NCBI GenBank assembly: GCA_963741305.1
Contig: CAVUHL010000003.1
Coordinates: forward strand, 2,604,001 to 2,668,000
DNA: 64,000 nt
DNA from: DATMER01 sp963741305
GTDB taxonomy: Bacteria > Acidobacteriota > Thermoanaerobaculia > Multivoradales > UBA5704
Reading direction: 5' to 3'
Shown here: one piece after another, positions 24,911 to 34,700 of the stretch
Layout of the letters: every line of letters starts with the position of its first letter
Position numbering within the stretch: position 1 is the first letter of the stretch
Notes under the pieces: model-generated
What the model was told of the DNA's origin: nothing
Databases searched by the model: none
What the model saw: only the letters and a program-made list of their open reading frames with translations
Translations under genes and position numbers: made by a program

Positions 24911-26577
24911 AGAAGGTTTGGACGATCGTTGCCATGATGGCTGCTACTGCAGTGTCGGCAGCCGATCTGCGCTACGTCGACGTGGCAGAAGCTTCCGGCC
25001 TCCACTTCACCCACAACACCGGCGCCTTCGGCCAGAAATGGCTCCCCGAGACGATCGGCCCCGGGGTCGTCGTCTTCGACGCCAACGGCGATACCCGGCC
25101 CGACGTCCTCTTCGTCAATGGCCGGAGCTTCCCCGGCAAGCCTGGAGAGGCGACGACCCACAAGCTCTTCCTGAATACCGGAGGAGTGGGAGGGATGAAG
25201 TTCGAGGACAGGACCGCCGGCTCGGGGCTCGACGTCAGCGCCTACTGCCTGGGCGGGGCGGCGGCCGACCTCGACAACGACGGCGACGAGGACGTCTACC
25301 TCTCCTGCCTTGGCCAGGACATGCTGTTCAAGAACGACGGCGGCCGGTTCACGGACGTCTCCCGCCAGGCTGGATTGACAGCCGACTATGAATTCGGCGC
25401 CTCGGTCGTGCTCTTCGACGCCGACCGGGACGGCCTCCTGGATGTCTATGCCACGCGCTACGTCAAGTGGACGCCCGAGAACGACTCCTTCTGCAGCGTC
25501 GACGGCAAGGTCAAGGCCTACTGCACTCCACAGACCTACCCCGGGGCCCCATCCCGCTTCTACCGCAACAAGGGAGGCCTGCGCTTCGAGGAGAGGACGA
25601 AGGAGGCGGGCCTCTACCAAACGGGCGCCAAGTCGATGGGGGTTGCCATGCTCGATGTCGACAGCGACGGCTGGATCGACCTCGCGGTGGCCAACGACAC
25701 GACGCCCAACTTCCTCTTCCGCAATAAGGGCCAGGAGGGCCAGGGAGTGTTCGAGGAGGTGGGACTCATGGCAGGCATGGCGGTGAACGAGAGCGGCGGG
25801 GCGCGGGGAGGGATGGGGATCGACGCGGGCGACTACGACCGGAGCGGCCGTCCGAGCCTGGCTGTGAGCTATTTCGCCAACGAGATGAAGGGGCTCTACC
25901 GCAACGAAGGCGGGCAGCTCTTCACCGACGTGGCGCCGATGATGCCGCTCGGCAGGAGCACCCTGCTCTACGTGGCCTGGGGCACCTTCTTCTTCGACTA
26001 CGACCTGGACGGCTGGCTGGACCTCCTGATCGCCAACGGGCACCTGGACCAGGAGTGGGAGAAAGTCGCGACCCGCGTCTCCTTCGCCCAGCCGCAGCAG
26101 CTCTTCCGCAACCAGGGAAACGGGAACCTGGTCGAGGCGCCCGCGGCGGACGCGGGAGACCTTGCCAAGCCCCTGGTCGCTCGCGGCGCAGCGTTCGCCG
26201 ACTTCGACGGCGATGGCGACCTCGACCTCATCGTGGCGGCCAACGGCGGGGCGGCGCGCCTCTACGAGAACCGCGGCCCGCATGGCCACTGGCTGCGCCT
26301 GGGGCTCGAGGGAGCCAAAAGCAATCGCGACGGCATCGGCGCGCGGATCGAGGTCACGGTCAAAGGTGCGGTCCAGACCGCTCTCGTGCACACCGGGGGA
26401 AGCTACCTCTCGCAGCCCCAGGTCGAGCCCACCTTCGGCCTCGGCGACGCGGCCGCCGCGGACAAGGTCGTGATCCGCTGGCCCTCGGGGGCCGTGCAGA
26501 CCCTCACCAACGTCAAGGCCGATCAGCGGATCGAGGTCAGGGAAAAGGACGACTCGCCGCCGGCAGCAACGCCCTGA
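24907..26577 (+). CDS. CRTAC1-family secreted protein (FG-GAP/VCBS repeats plus ASPIC/UnbV)
   Basis: 556 residues with a signal peptide (cleavage near VSAAD). At least six Asp-rich calcium-binding loops of the VCBS/FG-GAP type are visible, for example DLDNDGDEDVYL, DVDSDGWIDLAV, DYDLDGWLDLLI and DFDGDGDLDLIV, consistent with a beta-propeller. The C-terminal 100 residues (GIGARIEV... TFGLGDAAAADKVVIRWPSG) match the ASPIC/UnbV domain. Its ATG overlaps the cytochrome stop (ATGA), so the two are made together. Its 3' end overlaps the convergent aminotransferase gene by 41 bases. The molecular role of this family in bacteria is poorly defined; an extracytoplasmic binding function is likely. Confidence 0.9.
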   Translation: MKKVWTIVAMMAATAVSAADLRYVDVAEASGLHFTHNTGAFGQKWLPETIGPGVVVFDANGDTRPDVLFVNGRSFPGKPGEATTHKLFLNTGGVGGMKFEDRTAGSGLDVSAYCLGGAAADLDNDGDEDVYLSCLGQDMLFKNDGGRFTDVSRQAGLTADYEFGASVVLFDADRDGLLDVYATRYVKWTPENDSFCSVDGKVKAYCTPQTYPGAPSRFYRNKGGLRFEERTKEAGLYQTGAKSMGVAMLDVDSDGWIDLAVANDTTPNFLFRNKGQEGQGVFEEVGLMAGMAVNESGGARGGMGIDAGDYDRSGRPSLAVSYFANEMKGLYRNEGGQLFTDVAPMMPLGRSTLLYVAWGTFFFDYDLDGWLDLLIANGHLDQEWEKVATRVSFAQPQQLFRNQGNGNLVEAPAADAGDLAKPLVARGAAFADFDGDGDLDLIVAANGGAARLYENRGPHGHWLRLGLEGAKSNRDGIGARIEVTVKGAVQTALVHTGGSYLSQPQVEPTFGLGDAAAADKVVIRWPSGAVQTLTNVKADQRIEVREKDDSPPAATP

Positions 26578-27757
26578 TCACCCGCCCCAGGCGGCGGATG
26601 CCCTCCTCGAGGCGCTCCGGCGTGCTGTTCGCGAAGCTCAGGCGGAGGCAGTGCCTGGCGTGCCCGCCTTGCTTGCTGGCGAACACTTCGCCCGGAGAGA
26701 AGGCGACCTGCTCGGTCTCCACCGCGGTGCGCAGCAGCGTCGTGGCATCCATCGCCCGCGGCAGCTCGACCCAGACGAACATCCCGCTCGATGGCCGGTT
26801 CCAGCGCACCTGCGGCGGGAAGTGCTCCTCCATCGCGCTCAGCATGGCATCGCGCCGTAGGCGGTACTCCGCTCGGATCTTGTCCAGGTGCTGTGGCATG
26901 CCGCCGGCCTCCAGGTAGGCCGAGATCGTCCGGAAGCTGAACGACGGCGTGTCGAGGTCCGCCGCGTGCTTGAGCATCGACATCTGCGGCGCCAGATCCT
27001 CGGGCACGATCGCCCAGCCGGCGCGCAGCGCCGGAGCGAGGATCTTGGAAAACGAGCCCAGGTAGAAGACCCATTTGTCGTCCAGAGCACGCAGCGGAGG
27101 CTCGGGCTTCTCGCCGTAGTAGAGGAAGCCGTAGGCGTCGTCCTCCAGGATCGGCACGCCATACGTCCGGGCCAGATCCACCAGGCGGTGCCGCTTCTCC
27201 ACGCTCATGCTCACACCGAGCGGGTTGTGCCCATCCGTAACCACGTAGATGAGGCAGGGACTTGCGCCGCGCACCAGGAGCGACTCCACCTGGTCCACGT
27301 CGATGCCGGTCTGCGGATCGGTCGAGACGGTCAGGATCTCCACCTGCTGACGTTTGACCGCCAGCTGGATGCCGTCATAGACCGTCTCTTCGAGAATGAC
27401 CTGGGAGCCCGGATCGACGAGCAGCCGGCAGAGCAGGTCCATGGCCTGTTGCGACCCGGTGGTGAGGAAGATCTGCTCGGGCCGGACCCGGACTCCCCGC
27501 ACCGCCATCAACTCCGCGACCTGCGCCTTGAGCTGCTTCAACGGGGGCGAGTACTGCATGCATCCGGGGTCGGTGGCGAGCAGGTGCGCGGCGGCCTCGG
27601 CCAAGGCGGCCATGGGGAACAGGTCCGTGGCCGGCAGGCCCACGGCCAGAGAAAGGATGCCCGGCCGCGTGACCAGTCCCATGACCTCGCGCAGGCCGGA
27701 GAGCTGGATGTCCGCCATGGAGCGGGCGAGCCGCAGCTCTCCCCCTGCTTGAATCAC
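26537..27757 (-). CDS. PLP-dependent aminotransferase, class I/II (LysN/MocR-type fold)
   Basis: About 406 residues, fold type I. The PLP lysine is in GSFSKILAPALRAGW, and the acidic cofactor residue is in ILEDDAYGFLYY. The N-terminal GLPATDLFP motif matches the 2-aminoadipate/aromatic aminotransferase group. The usual QNPTG block reads TDGHNPLG, an odd variant that may alter substrate choice. The start is taken as GTG 27757, four bases after the preceding gene's stop, because residues upstream of ATG 27718 (ELRLARSMADIQ) align with the normal N-terminus of the family. Co-directional with the barrel protein and convergent with the CRTAC1 gene. A role in supplying amino acids to the NRPS is possible but unproved. 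Confidence 0.85.
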   Translation of the reverse strand: MIQAGGELRLARSMADIQLSGLREVMGLVTRPGILSLAVGLPATDLFPMAALAEAAAHLLATDPGCMQYSPPLKQLKAQVAELMAVRGVRVRPEQIFLTTGSQQAMDLLCRLLVDPGSQVILEETVYDGIQLAVKRQQVEILTVSTDPQTGIDVDQVESLLVRGASPCLIYVVTDGHNPLGVSMSVEKRHRLVDLARTYGVPILEDDAYGFLYYGEKPEPPLRALDDKWVFYLGSFSKILAPALRAGWAIVPEDLAPQMSMLKHAADLDTPSFSFRTISAYLEAGGMPQHLDKIRAEYRLRRDAMLSAMEEHFPPQVRWNRPSSGMFVWVELPRAMDATTLLRTAVETEQVAFSPGEVFASKQGGHARHCLRLSFANSTPERLEEGIRRLGRVIRALLPAASRPFP

Positions 27758-27761
27758 GGCC

Positions 27762-28670
27762 TTAGAACCTGCGCCCGAACGAGAGGTACGGCTCGCGATA
27801 GCGGCGGGCGGAGACTCCCCAGACCCACTGGTTGTAGCCGATCTCCACGCTGGTGTTGCCGCTCCGGCCGAGGGGCGCCAGGAAGGAGACTCCGAGCCTG
27901 CCCATGCTCGCGTCGTTGAAGTTGGTGACGGCGCCGCTGCCGAAACGATCGTTGGGCTTGCGCGGGGATTCATTTCCCAGGCTGCGCACGAAGACCGCGC
28001 TGCCCTTCACGGCAGCGCCCAGGAAAGGCAGCGGATAACCGATCTCGGCAGTGACCGGGATCTGATCGGCCGGAGCGCCTGCACGCCAGGTGTAACCCGT
28101 CTCCAGGTTCATCCAGCCGCGCCCCTCCCGGTAGGAGTGGCTGAGCAGATAGCTCAGTGTGTAATCCTCCTTGAGCAGCCCCCGCCATTCGGGGCTGACG
28201 CCGCGCCGGTTTCCCTGCGAGTCGAAGAGCGCACGGTTGTAAGGGCCTTCCAGGTCGTAGAAGTAGGCGGTCCGCATCGTGGCGCTGAGGGCCATGGGCC
28301 ACTCCCCCTCGCCCAGGGCATACTTGAAGCCGAACCAGGCGTCCGACATTCCCGTGTTCTGCTCCAGGTCGTCGTGCGGTCCTTCGAAGCCGTCGAGGTA
28401 GGTGACCAGGAACCGTGTGGACAGGCGGTTCAGCAGGCCGACCTCCCCGGAGAGATAGGCGTAGCGGAAGTCGTGATAGCTGACCACGCCCCGGTTGTTG
28501 AGGTTGCGGAACGTCTCGCCGTCCGTGTTCCACGACGTGCTGGCGGTCTTGCGGCTGAAGCCGAGCTGGACGTCGCCATCTCCCGGCTTCGGCACCCAGG
28601 CGCCGCCGCAGAGCCCAGCCTCAGCGATCAGAAGCAATCCGAGAATCGAAAGCAGGCATACCTTCTTCAT
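27762..28670 (-). CDS. Outer-membrane beta-barrel protein, unknown function
   Basis: 302 residues. A signal peptide (MKKVCLLSILGLLLIAEAGLCGG) is followed by alternating hydrophobic/aromatic strands rich in Tyr, Trp and Phe. The C-terminus SFGRRF ends in phenylalanine, as recognised by the BAM machinery. Length and strand pattern suit a 12-14-stranded barrel, perhaps a transporter or a porin-like protein. I do not recognise a specific family. Its stop lies four bases before the aminotransferase start, so the two form an operon transcribed leftward from the 28.67-28.81 kb gap. Confidence 0.75.
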   Translation of the reverse strand: MKKVCLLSILGLLLIAEAGLCGGAWVPKPGDGDVQLGFSRKTASTSWNTDGETFRNLNNRGVVSYHDFRYAYLSGEVGLLNRLSTRFLVTYLDGFEGPHDDLEQNTGMSDAWFGFKYALGEGEWPMALSATMRTAYFYDLEGPYNRALFDSQGNRRGVSPEWRGLLKEDYTLSYLLSHSYREGRGWMNLETGYTWRAGAPADQIPVTAEIGYPLPFLGAAVKGSAVFVRSLGNESPRKPNDRFGSGAVTNFNDASMGRLGVSFLAPLGRSGNTSVEIGYNQWVWGVSARRYREPYLSFGRRF

Positions 28671-28813
28671 GGCTCTCTCCTAAAGGGTGACACAGCGGTA
28701 GGGCTTGAGAACTTTAGGACCAGGGCATGGCATTGTCAATCAAAGCAGCATCGCTGCCCATAGGCGGTAGCCTGAAGATCACGGCGATACTCCGCTATAC
28801 TTCCCCGCTCTGG

Positions 28814-28889
28814 GGGCCGTTAGCTCAGTTGGTAGAGCAGCGGACTTTTAATCCGCGGGTCCAGAGTTCGAGTCTCTGACGGCCCACCA
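28814..28889 (+). tRNA. tRNA-Lys (anticodon TTT)
   Basis: A 76-nt cloverleaf with CCA encoded. The acceptor arms GGGCCGT and ACGGCCC pair, the D-loop reads AGCTCAGTTGGTAGAGC, and the anticodon stem GCGGA/TCCGC encloses CTTTTAA with anticodon TTT. The T-loop is GTTCGAGTC. The discriminator base is A. Confidence 0.97.
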
Positions 28890-29016
28890 TTTTATATTCA
28901 AATACTTGCGCCCTCCAGGCGTCGCTGGTGTAATTCCCTGAATACCCTTCGGGGGACACGTGGGAAACACTAATGCCAGGAACACGCCGCCTGGAGAGTC
29001 CGCCGCATGCTCCAAC

Positions 29017-29838
29017 TCACACCTCGCCGGGCAGCTTCCACGTGGGCCGCTGCTCGCCGAAGGGCATGGTGAGGATTCTGGGTAGCGTCACCTCGGTGGG
29101 ATCACGGTACGCAGGGATGCCGATCGTGATCTTCTCCTGAGGAATATCGAGCCGGAGGGTCTTGTGAAGGCGGTCCCAGACCGTCAGGCCGCTCGACCAG
29201 TTGGAGTTGGCCTCCTCCTCGACGATGGAGTGATGGATACCGTGCATCCGCGGCGTCACGATCCAACGGACAAGCCGGCGCTCCACATCCACCGGGAGCT
29301 CGACGTCGGAATGGTGGAAGAGGATCGAGACCAGGAGCATCGTCTGGCGGATCGAGAGCGTCAGGGGCGTGATCCCGAGCAGCAGGACCTCTCCCGCATT
29401 CCAGGCCACGGACATGGACAGCTCCCCGAAGTGAAAGCGCAGAGCCGTGGAGGCGTCGAGGTCGAGGTCGACGTGATGGACGCGGTGAAAGCGCCACAGG
29501 AAGGGCGTCCGATGTGTGAGGACGTGCCAGAGGTAGAGCGTGTAGTCGAGCAGGATCAGCGCCACGGGAATCTCGATCCAGGCCGGTAGCCCCAGCCGCC
29601 GCAGAAGACCCCAGCGGCGACGTTCCACCGTCCTGGCCAGAGGTTGGAGGACAGGCGCCGCCGCGAGCTGAACGGCCGCCGCCCCAAACCCTGCGACCGC
29701 CAGATTGCGCAGGTTGCGCCGCAGCTTGGGCTCCACCGCCCGCCGCAGCGGCCGGCGGCGCTCCCACCAGAGGAGGCCTGCGAAGGCGCCGACCGCCAGG
29801 GGAGCGCTGATCCAGCCGGGGACTTTCTTCGGCTTCAC
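29017..29838 (-). CDS. Sterol desaturase / fatty acid hydroxylase superfamily membrane enzyme
   Basis: About 273 residues with several hydrophobic helices. The di-iron histidine clusters characteristic of the superfamily are present in order: HVLTH (HxxxH), HRVHH (HxxHH), and HGIHH near the C-terminus. Such enzymes hydroxylate or desaturate lipids, sterols or sphingoid bases at the inner membrane using O2. The start is GTG 29838 with GGGAGA six bases upstream; the frame is open further upstream but without support. It stands alone, downstream of the dehydrogenase gene across a gap of 228 bases. The substrate is unknown. Confidence 0.88.
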   Translation of the reverse strand: MKPKKVPGWISAPLAVGAFAGLLWWERRRPLRRAVEPKLRRNLRNLAVAGFGAAAVQLAAAPVLQPLARTVERRRWGLLRRLGLPAWIEIPVALILLDYTLYLWHVLTHRTPFLWRFHRVHHVDLDLDASTALRFHFGELSMSVAWNAGEVLLLGITPLTLSIRQTMLLVSILFHHSDVELPVDVERRLVRWIVTPRMHGIHHSIVEEEANSNWSSGLTVWDRLHKTLRLDIPQEKITIGIPAYRDPTEVTLPRILTMPFGEQRPTWKLPGEV

Positions 29839-30066
29839 CGGGTCTCTCCCGCGAGTCACTTCTCTCTCAGCCTCTCCCCCTCCCCCTTGGAAGGCCGCAG
29901 GGTAACGTCCTGGTTCAGGCCGAGCTCCCCGCAAGGATCAGGGCACGGAAGGGCCTCTCGGAAAGGGGAAGCTTGCCGTTCTCGTCGTTCGGTCGCATGC
30001 CCCTGCATCCGCTGCAAGCCGGGTGCCTCGCGATCATTCGCCGACTCCCGCCCCTTCGAACGAGAG

Positions 30067-31017
30067 TTAACGCGATTCCCGAGCCGTCGTCGCGAGCTCG
30101 GCTTCGAGAGGCCTCTCCTTCGCATCGGCCGCCGAGCCCGTGCCGTGGATCCGGCCGGACTCTCCAGCCTTGTAGAGCGTCCCCTCCGGGTCCCGCGGGG
30201 GCACGTCGTGCTGCTGGCGGTCGGCCTGCATGGCGGACATCTTGTCTCCGAGAGACGGGGCGACCTTTCCCACCGCCGTGTTGAGCTTGGCCATCATGCC
30301 CACCTTGACGTCGCGCTCGGGATGGGTGGCCGCCTTGAGGATGGCCTTTGCGACTTTGTGCGGATCGATCTGCGGCGTCGGGAGCTTGGGCTCCTGGTGC
30401 ATGTAGTTCCGCGCGTTCTCGGGGAAGGGCGTGTCGACCGCCGTCGGCTGGATGAGCGTAATCGAGACCGGCGCCTTGTCCAGCTCCTCGACCTCGACCC
30501 GCAAAGCGTCCGTGAAGCCTTTGACCGCGTGCTTGGACGCCGAGTACATGCCCTGCAGCGGCACGACCGCCTCCGAAACCTCGCTCCCGACGTTGATCAG
30601 CGCACCGCCCCCCTTTGTGAGATGCGGCAGCGCGACCAGGGAGCCATAGACGACGCCCCAGAAGTTGGTGTCGAACAGCCGCCGGTTGTCCTCGTCGGTG
30701 ACCTCGTGGAGACGGCCGTAGATGGACACGCCCGCGTCGTTGATCCAGGTGTCGATGCGGCCGAACCGGCCGATGGCGGCCTTGGCGATCTTCTCGACCT
30801 GCCCGCGGTCTCCGACATCGGCCTCGACCGAGATGGCCTCCCCGCCGGCGGCGGTGATCTTTTGGACGACCTCTTCCAGAGTGCGCGCGCTCCGCGCCGC
30901 GAGGACGAGCTTCGCGCCTTGCTTGGCGGCCTGTTCCACGGTAGCCAGGCCGATGCCGCTCGAGGCGCCGGTGATGACGATGACTTGTTGATCCAGGGGT
31001 TTGAGAGAGACAGCCAT
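30067..31017 (-). CDS. Short-chain dehydrogenase/reductase (SDR)
   Basis: 316 residues. A Rossmann fold is shown by TGASSGIG near residue 15 and by the downstream SDR motifs NVGSE and YSASK (catalytic Tyr and Lys). After the catalytic core, the C-terminal 100 residues contain a typical extended-SDR segment and a hydrophilic tail. ATG 31017 is chosen because GGAGG lies ten bases upstream and SDR homology begins there, although the frame stays open to 31353. The upstream region contains the 20/21-bp repeat array. The substrate cannot be told from sequence. Confidence 0.9.
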   Translation of the reverse strand: MAVSLKPLDQQVIVITGASSGIGLATVEQAAKQGAKLVLAARSARTLEEVVQKITAAGGEAISVEADVGDRGQVEKIAKAAIGRFGRIDTWINDAGVSIYGRLHEVTDEDNRRLFDTNFWGVVYGSLVALPHLTKGGGALINVGSEVSEAVVPLQGMYSASKHAVKGFTDALRVEVEELDKAPVSITLIQPTAVDTPFPENARNYMHQEPKLPTPQIDPHKVAKAILKAATHPERDVKVGMMAKLNTAVGKVAPSLGDKMSAMQADRQQHDVPPRDPEGTLYKAGESGRIHGTGSAADAKERPLEAELATTARESR

Positions 31018-31746
31018 GATTGAGGTTCCTCCGGGTGGGTTGCCGGCGTCCGCGGCGAGGCAAACAGCTTGCCTCACCACAGCCGCCCCGTTCCGGTCAT
31101 CCGTGCAATCCGGATGCCGCACGCTCGCCCTCTCTTCGTCCACTGCCGCCGACTGTCGCTGGTTCCTTTCTTGCTGTTCCTCCTCAGTTGGGTCTTGGGG
31201 CACCGCGAGACTTCGGCGTCTCGCTGAGCGGTTTTTCTGTCGCGACTTGACCCGTGCCGCGGCCGCCAACGGACTTTCTGATGCGACACAAGTCATTCTG
31301 ACGCGACTTTGAGGATCGCTGCCTCGGCCATGGGCTTTGGTGCCGCGACTCAAGACTTTGTGACGCGACTCCTGGTCTTCTTGATCCGACTCAAGACTTT
31401 GGCGCCGCGACTTTGGGCTTTCTGCCGCGACTATGGGCTTCAGTGCCGCGACTCAAGGCTTTGGTAATGCGACTCAAGGTTTTGGTGCCGCGACTTTGAG
31501 GTTCTTGCCGCGACTATAGGCTTTGATGCCGCGACGATGGCTATCGTCGCATCACCAATGGCTCTCGGTGACGCGACTTGGCCTCGAGTCGCATCGCGTC
31601 GGGTTTCGTTGCGGCGCCTCGGACCTGGTCGCGTCATCCAGCGCGCTCGGCACGCGCCGCGCAGTATCGTTGCGGCAGACAACCCCGGGACCGTGAGCCA
31701 TCCGAAAGGGATGCCGCGACTTGCGGCCTTCTCAGAGGGGCTGTGT
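31018..31746. other. 729-bp gene-free interval holding a repeat array
   Basis: It lies between the SDR start and the M1 peptidase stop. The SDR ribosome-binding site is at its left end and the degenerate 20/21-bp array occupies 31242-31577. The remaining right part (31578-31746) has scattered GCGTC/GCGAC motifs but no gene I can support. Open frames here are low-complexity translations of the repeat. Confidence 0.7.
31242..31577 (+). repeat. Degenerate 20/21-bp tandem array with GCGAC core
   Basis: GCGAC (usually CCGCGACT) recurs at 31242, 31283, 31303, 31345, 31365, 31386 (as CCGAC), 31407, 31427, 31448, 31469, 31490, 31510, 31531 and 31573. The steps are 20, 21 or a multiple of these. The bases between cores vary but favour AAGGCTTTGGTGC. 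Mixed 20/21-bp spacing shifts the reading frame, so it is not coding. No CRISPR features (no long identical repeat, no spacers). Confidence 0.85.
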
Positions 31747-34700
31747 CTAGCGTCGTTTTCCTTGCGCCAGCACAACGACGGCGCGGACGTTGTCGCCGCG
31801 GTCGCGGTCGATGAGCTTGTAGTACGGGTCGATCGCCACCGACGCGGGCCGTTGCTCGACTGCGATCTCGAAGACGACTGGCGAGGCGCGGATACGTCGC
31901 CGCTCGAGGAAGAGAGGGGTGCCGCCGCCCTTACTATCCTTTCCCTCGCCGAAGACCGCGATGTCAATCCAATCGTCGATCGGGATCTCCCGGTCGGCAC
32001 CGACGCCGTCGCCTCGCCGCTTATGGGCCTCCAGCTCGAGGCGGACGAGAAACGTGCCGTCCGCGCGCGCAGTGAACGTCGCGCCGGCGACCTCGTTGTC
32101 GAACATCGTGATCTTCTCGAACAGATCCTCGACCAGATGGTCGGACTCCGCGGGCACCGCCGGGCGGATCTCCTCGAGCAGTTCCGCCGTCGTGGCGTAG
32201 GGCGGCTCCCCGGAGGCGGCGCGCGCGAGGTACCGCTTCAGCGCCTGGTTGAGCCGCGCCTCACCCATGGCGTCGCGGAGGGCGTACATGGCCAGCGCGC
32301 CTCTGTGGTAATACACATAGTCTTGGCGGTCGACGAGCGCGAGCGGCGGCTCCACGCCGCGCTCACCGCCGCGACCGCGGAGGTACCAGTCATGTTCGTA
32401 TGCGAGAACGCGTCGTATCCCTTGGCGCCCGAGCTCGGCCTCCATGACCATCAGTGCCGAGTACTGCGCCAGCGTCTCGTGGAGCATGGCCACACCCTGC
32501 ACGTTGGCGCCGACCATCTGCTGACCCCACCACTGGTGCGCGACCTCGTGCGCCGTGATGTAGAACGGAAAATCGATGGCCTCCTTGCCGTCAATGCGAG
32601 CGTTGAACCCCGTTGACTCGGAGACTGCGATCATGCCCGAAAACGACGTGGCATCGCGGACATACCCGGGGAACTCGACGATCCTCAAGGAACGGTGCTG
32701 GTAGGGGCCGAAGCTCGCCGTGAAATAGGCGAGCGACTTTCCGGCTGCGTCGATCATGCGGCCGACATTGTCGTCGTGCCCGGGGTGATGGTAGACCTCG
32801 ATCCCGACGCCGTTCCACTCGCTTCGTTTCACCTCGTACCTCGCCGAGGCGTAGGCGAAGTGGTGTGTGATGGGTATCTCGGCCCGGTAGTGGAAGTAGC
32901 GCCGTCCGCCCTCGACCCATTCCCGTTGAAGCTCACCCGACGTGACGGCGATCTGGTCGACGGTGGTGGATACCGTGGCCTCGAAGCCGACCCTGTCGGC
33001 GTCAGGGGCCCGGGGTGTGCTCCGCCGGGCGGAGAGATCGTCGATGGCGGCAACGTGGAGAACGGGCTCCAGTCCGCGCCGCCGCCGCTCGTCGGGATCG
33101 GCGAGCTGCCGTTGTGCGTCGTAGCCGATGACCGGAAAGAAGTCCCGCTTCGTGAAGAAGGTGCCATTGCCGGCGAGCGCGGTCTGCGCGCCGTTGTTGA
33201 CGAAGCCCCGGTTCCCCACCTCGAGGTCGAAGCCCACTTCGATCGTCTCTCCCGGCTCGAGCGGCTCTCGTAGCCGGTAAATGCCATAGCCAAGCTCGTC
33301 GTCCTTGAGGACGGCGTCGTGGGCGGGAAGGTCGAGGCGGTTCACGCGGACCCGCTCCGGAATGCTCACATGGAGGTCGCGGAGCGGTTGGGCGGACCGA
33401 TTCCGGATACGGTAGGTGCCGCGGATCTCGACGGTCCTCCGGTCAGGGAAGATGTCCACGTCGGCGCGCACGGCGATGATGCGCGGCAGGTCCACACCCT
33501 GATACTGCCGATACAGCCGTTCGTAGCGCGCTTGGGCGTCTGCCGCTTCGGTACTCGGCACGTACGCGTTCAGGACGTTCGTGTTGTAGAAGATCCAGGA
33601 GCCCCCGGCCGCCAGGCCGACGGCGCCCAAGGCGAGCACCGCGCGAACAGGACCACGGAATCGTAGGCGCGCCTCGGCCCATCGCGCCCTCCAGGCGCCG
33701 TCGGCGCCCCTCCTCCAGAACAGGACCGAAAGCCCGGCAAGCACGAGCGCGGCGAACCCCCAGTAGAGGCTGTACCAGCCGAACGGCGCGAGGAATGGTC
33801 CGTAGCCGTTGAGGTCGGACCAGGGCGTCGGCGGAAGGCTCGCAAAACGGTAGAGGTGGTGCTCGAACCCGAGCTCCTCGAGGAAATCCCAGGTGATGAT
33901 GAAGAGGATCACGAGGCCGTAGCCCGCGAGCCTGTTGCGCGCCACGACGTGGCAGAAGCACGCGAGGACCATCATGAGGATCGGATAGACGGCGGCGAGT
34001 GCGACGCCCCGAGCGTACAGGCCGAGCTCGAGGCCATTCTGGAGGTCATTGCCACGCACGAGCTGGAAGCCGACCATGGCCACGACGCCCGCAAGCAGGA
34101 AGACGGCAATCACCAGCAGGAGCGCCGTCAGTTTGGCGCCGAAGTAAACGCCGCTCGGCGTCGGCATCGAATCAACGATTTCGTCCAGCTCGAGCGCGCG
34201 TTCCTTCCAGATCAGCTCACCGCTGAAGAGGACCACCACGATCAACAGGATGATCGAGTACCCGATCTTGATTGCCTCGAGCATGAGGTGGGTACGGGGA
34301 TGGACAGGCATCCCGAAGAGGTTCCCGGCGGAGCTCGCGTCCTGGATGAGGACGAAGAGCCCGAGGGCAAGGATGCCGAGGAACGGCCAGTTCCCCAGGA
34401 TGGTCGTTGCCTCGCGCCTGACTTGGCGCATGAACTGGAGGAGGACGGATTGCCGCGAGAACACCCGGCGCACCCGGAACGTCGCCTCGACCGGCGAAGG
34501 GGCTTCGGTCGTATCGAGCATCCGGTCGGGACGCTTCCGGACACGCGACGGGTCGAAGGTGACCACGGAGACGCCCAACACGGAGAGCCCCAGGCCGAGC
34601 CAGATGATCCGGTTCCAGAGGAGTGTCCCGCCGACCTCGGGAATCGCCGTGTTCAGCTCCGCGACCGTCCAGTACTTGAGGGCGCCACCCAGCGCCACCA

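Noticed and set aside
31018..31353. Extra 112 residues before the SDR
   Set aside because: Low-complexity translation of the repeat region; ATG 31017 has GGAGG upstream and starts at the Rossmann domain.
31440..32000. Minus-strand low-complexity frame across the 31.4 kb repeat array
   Set aside because: Ser/Arg-rich, made of translated repeats, overlaps the peptidase gene, and the 20/21-bp steps would change frame.
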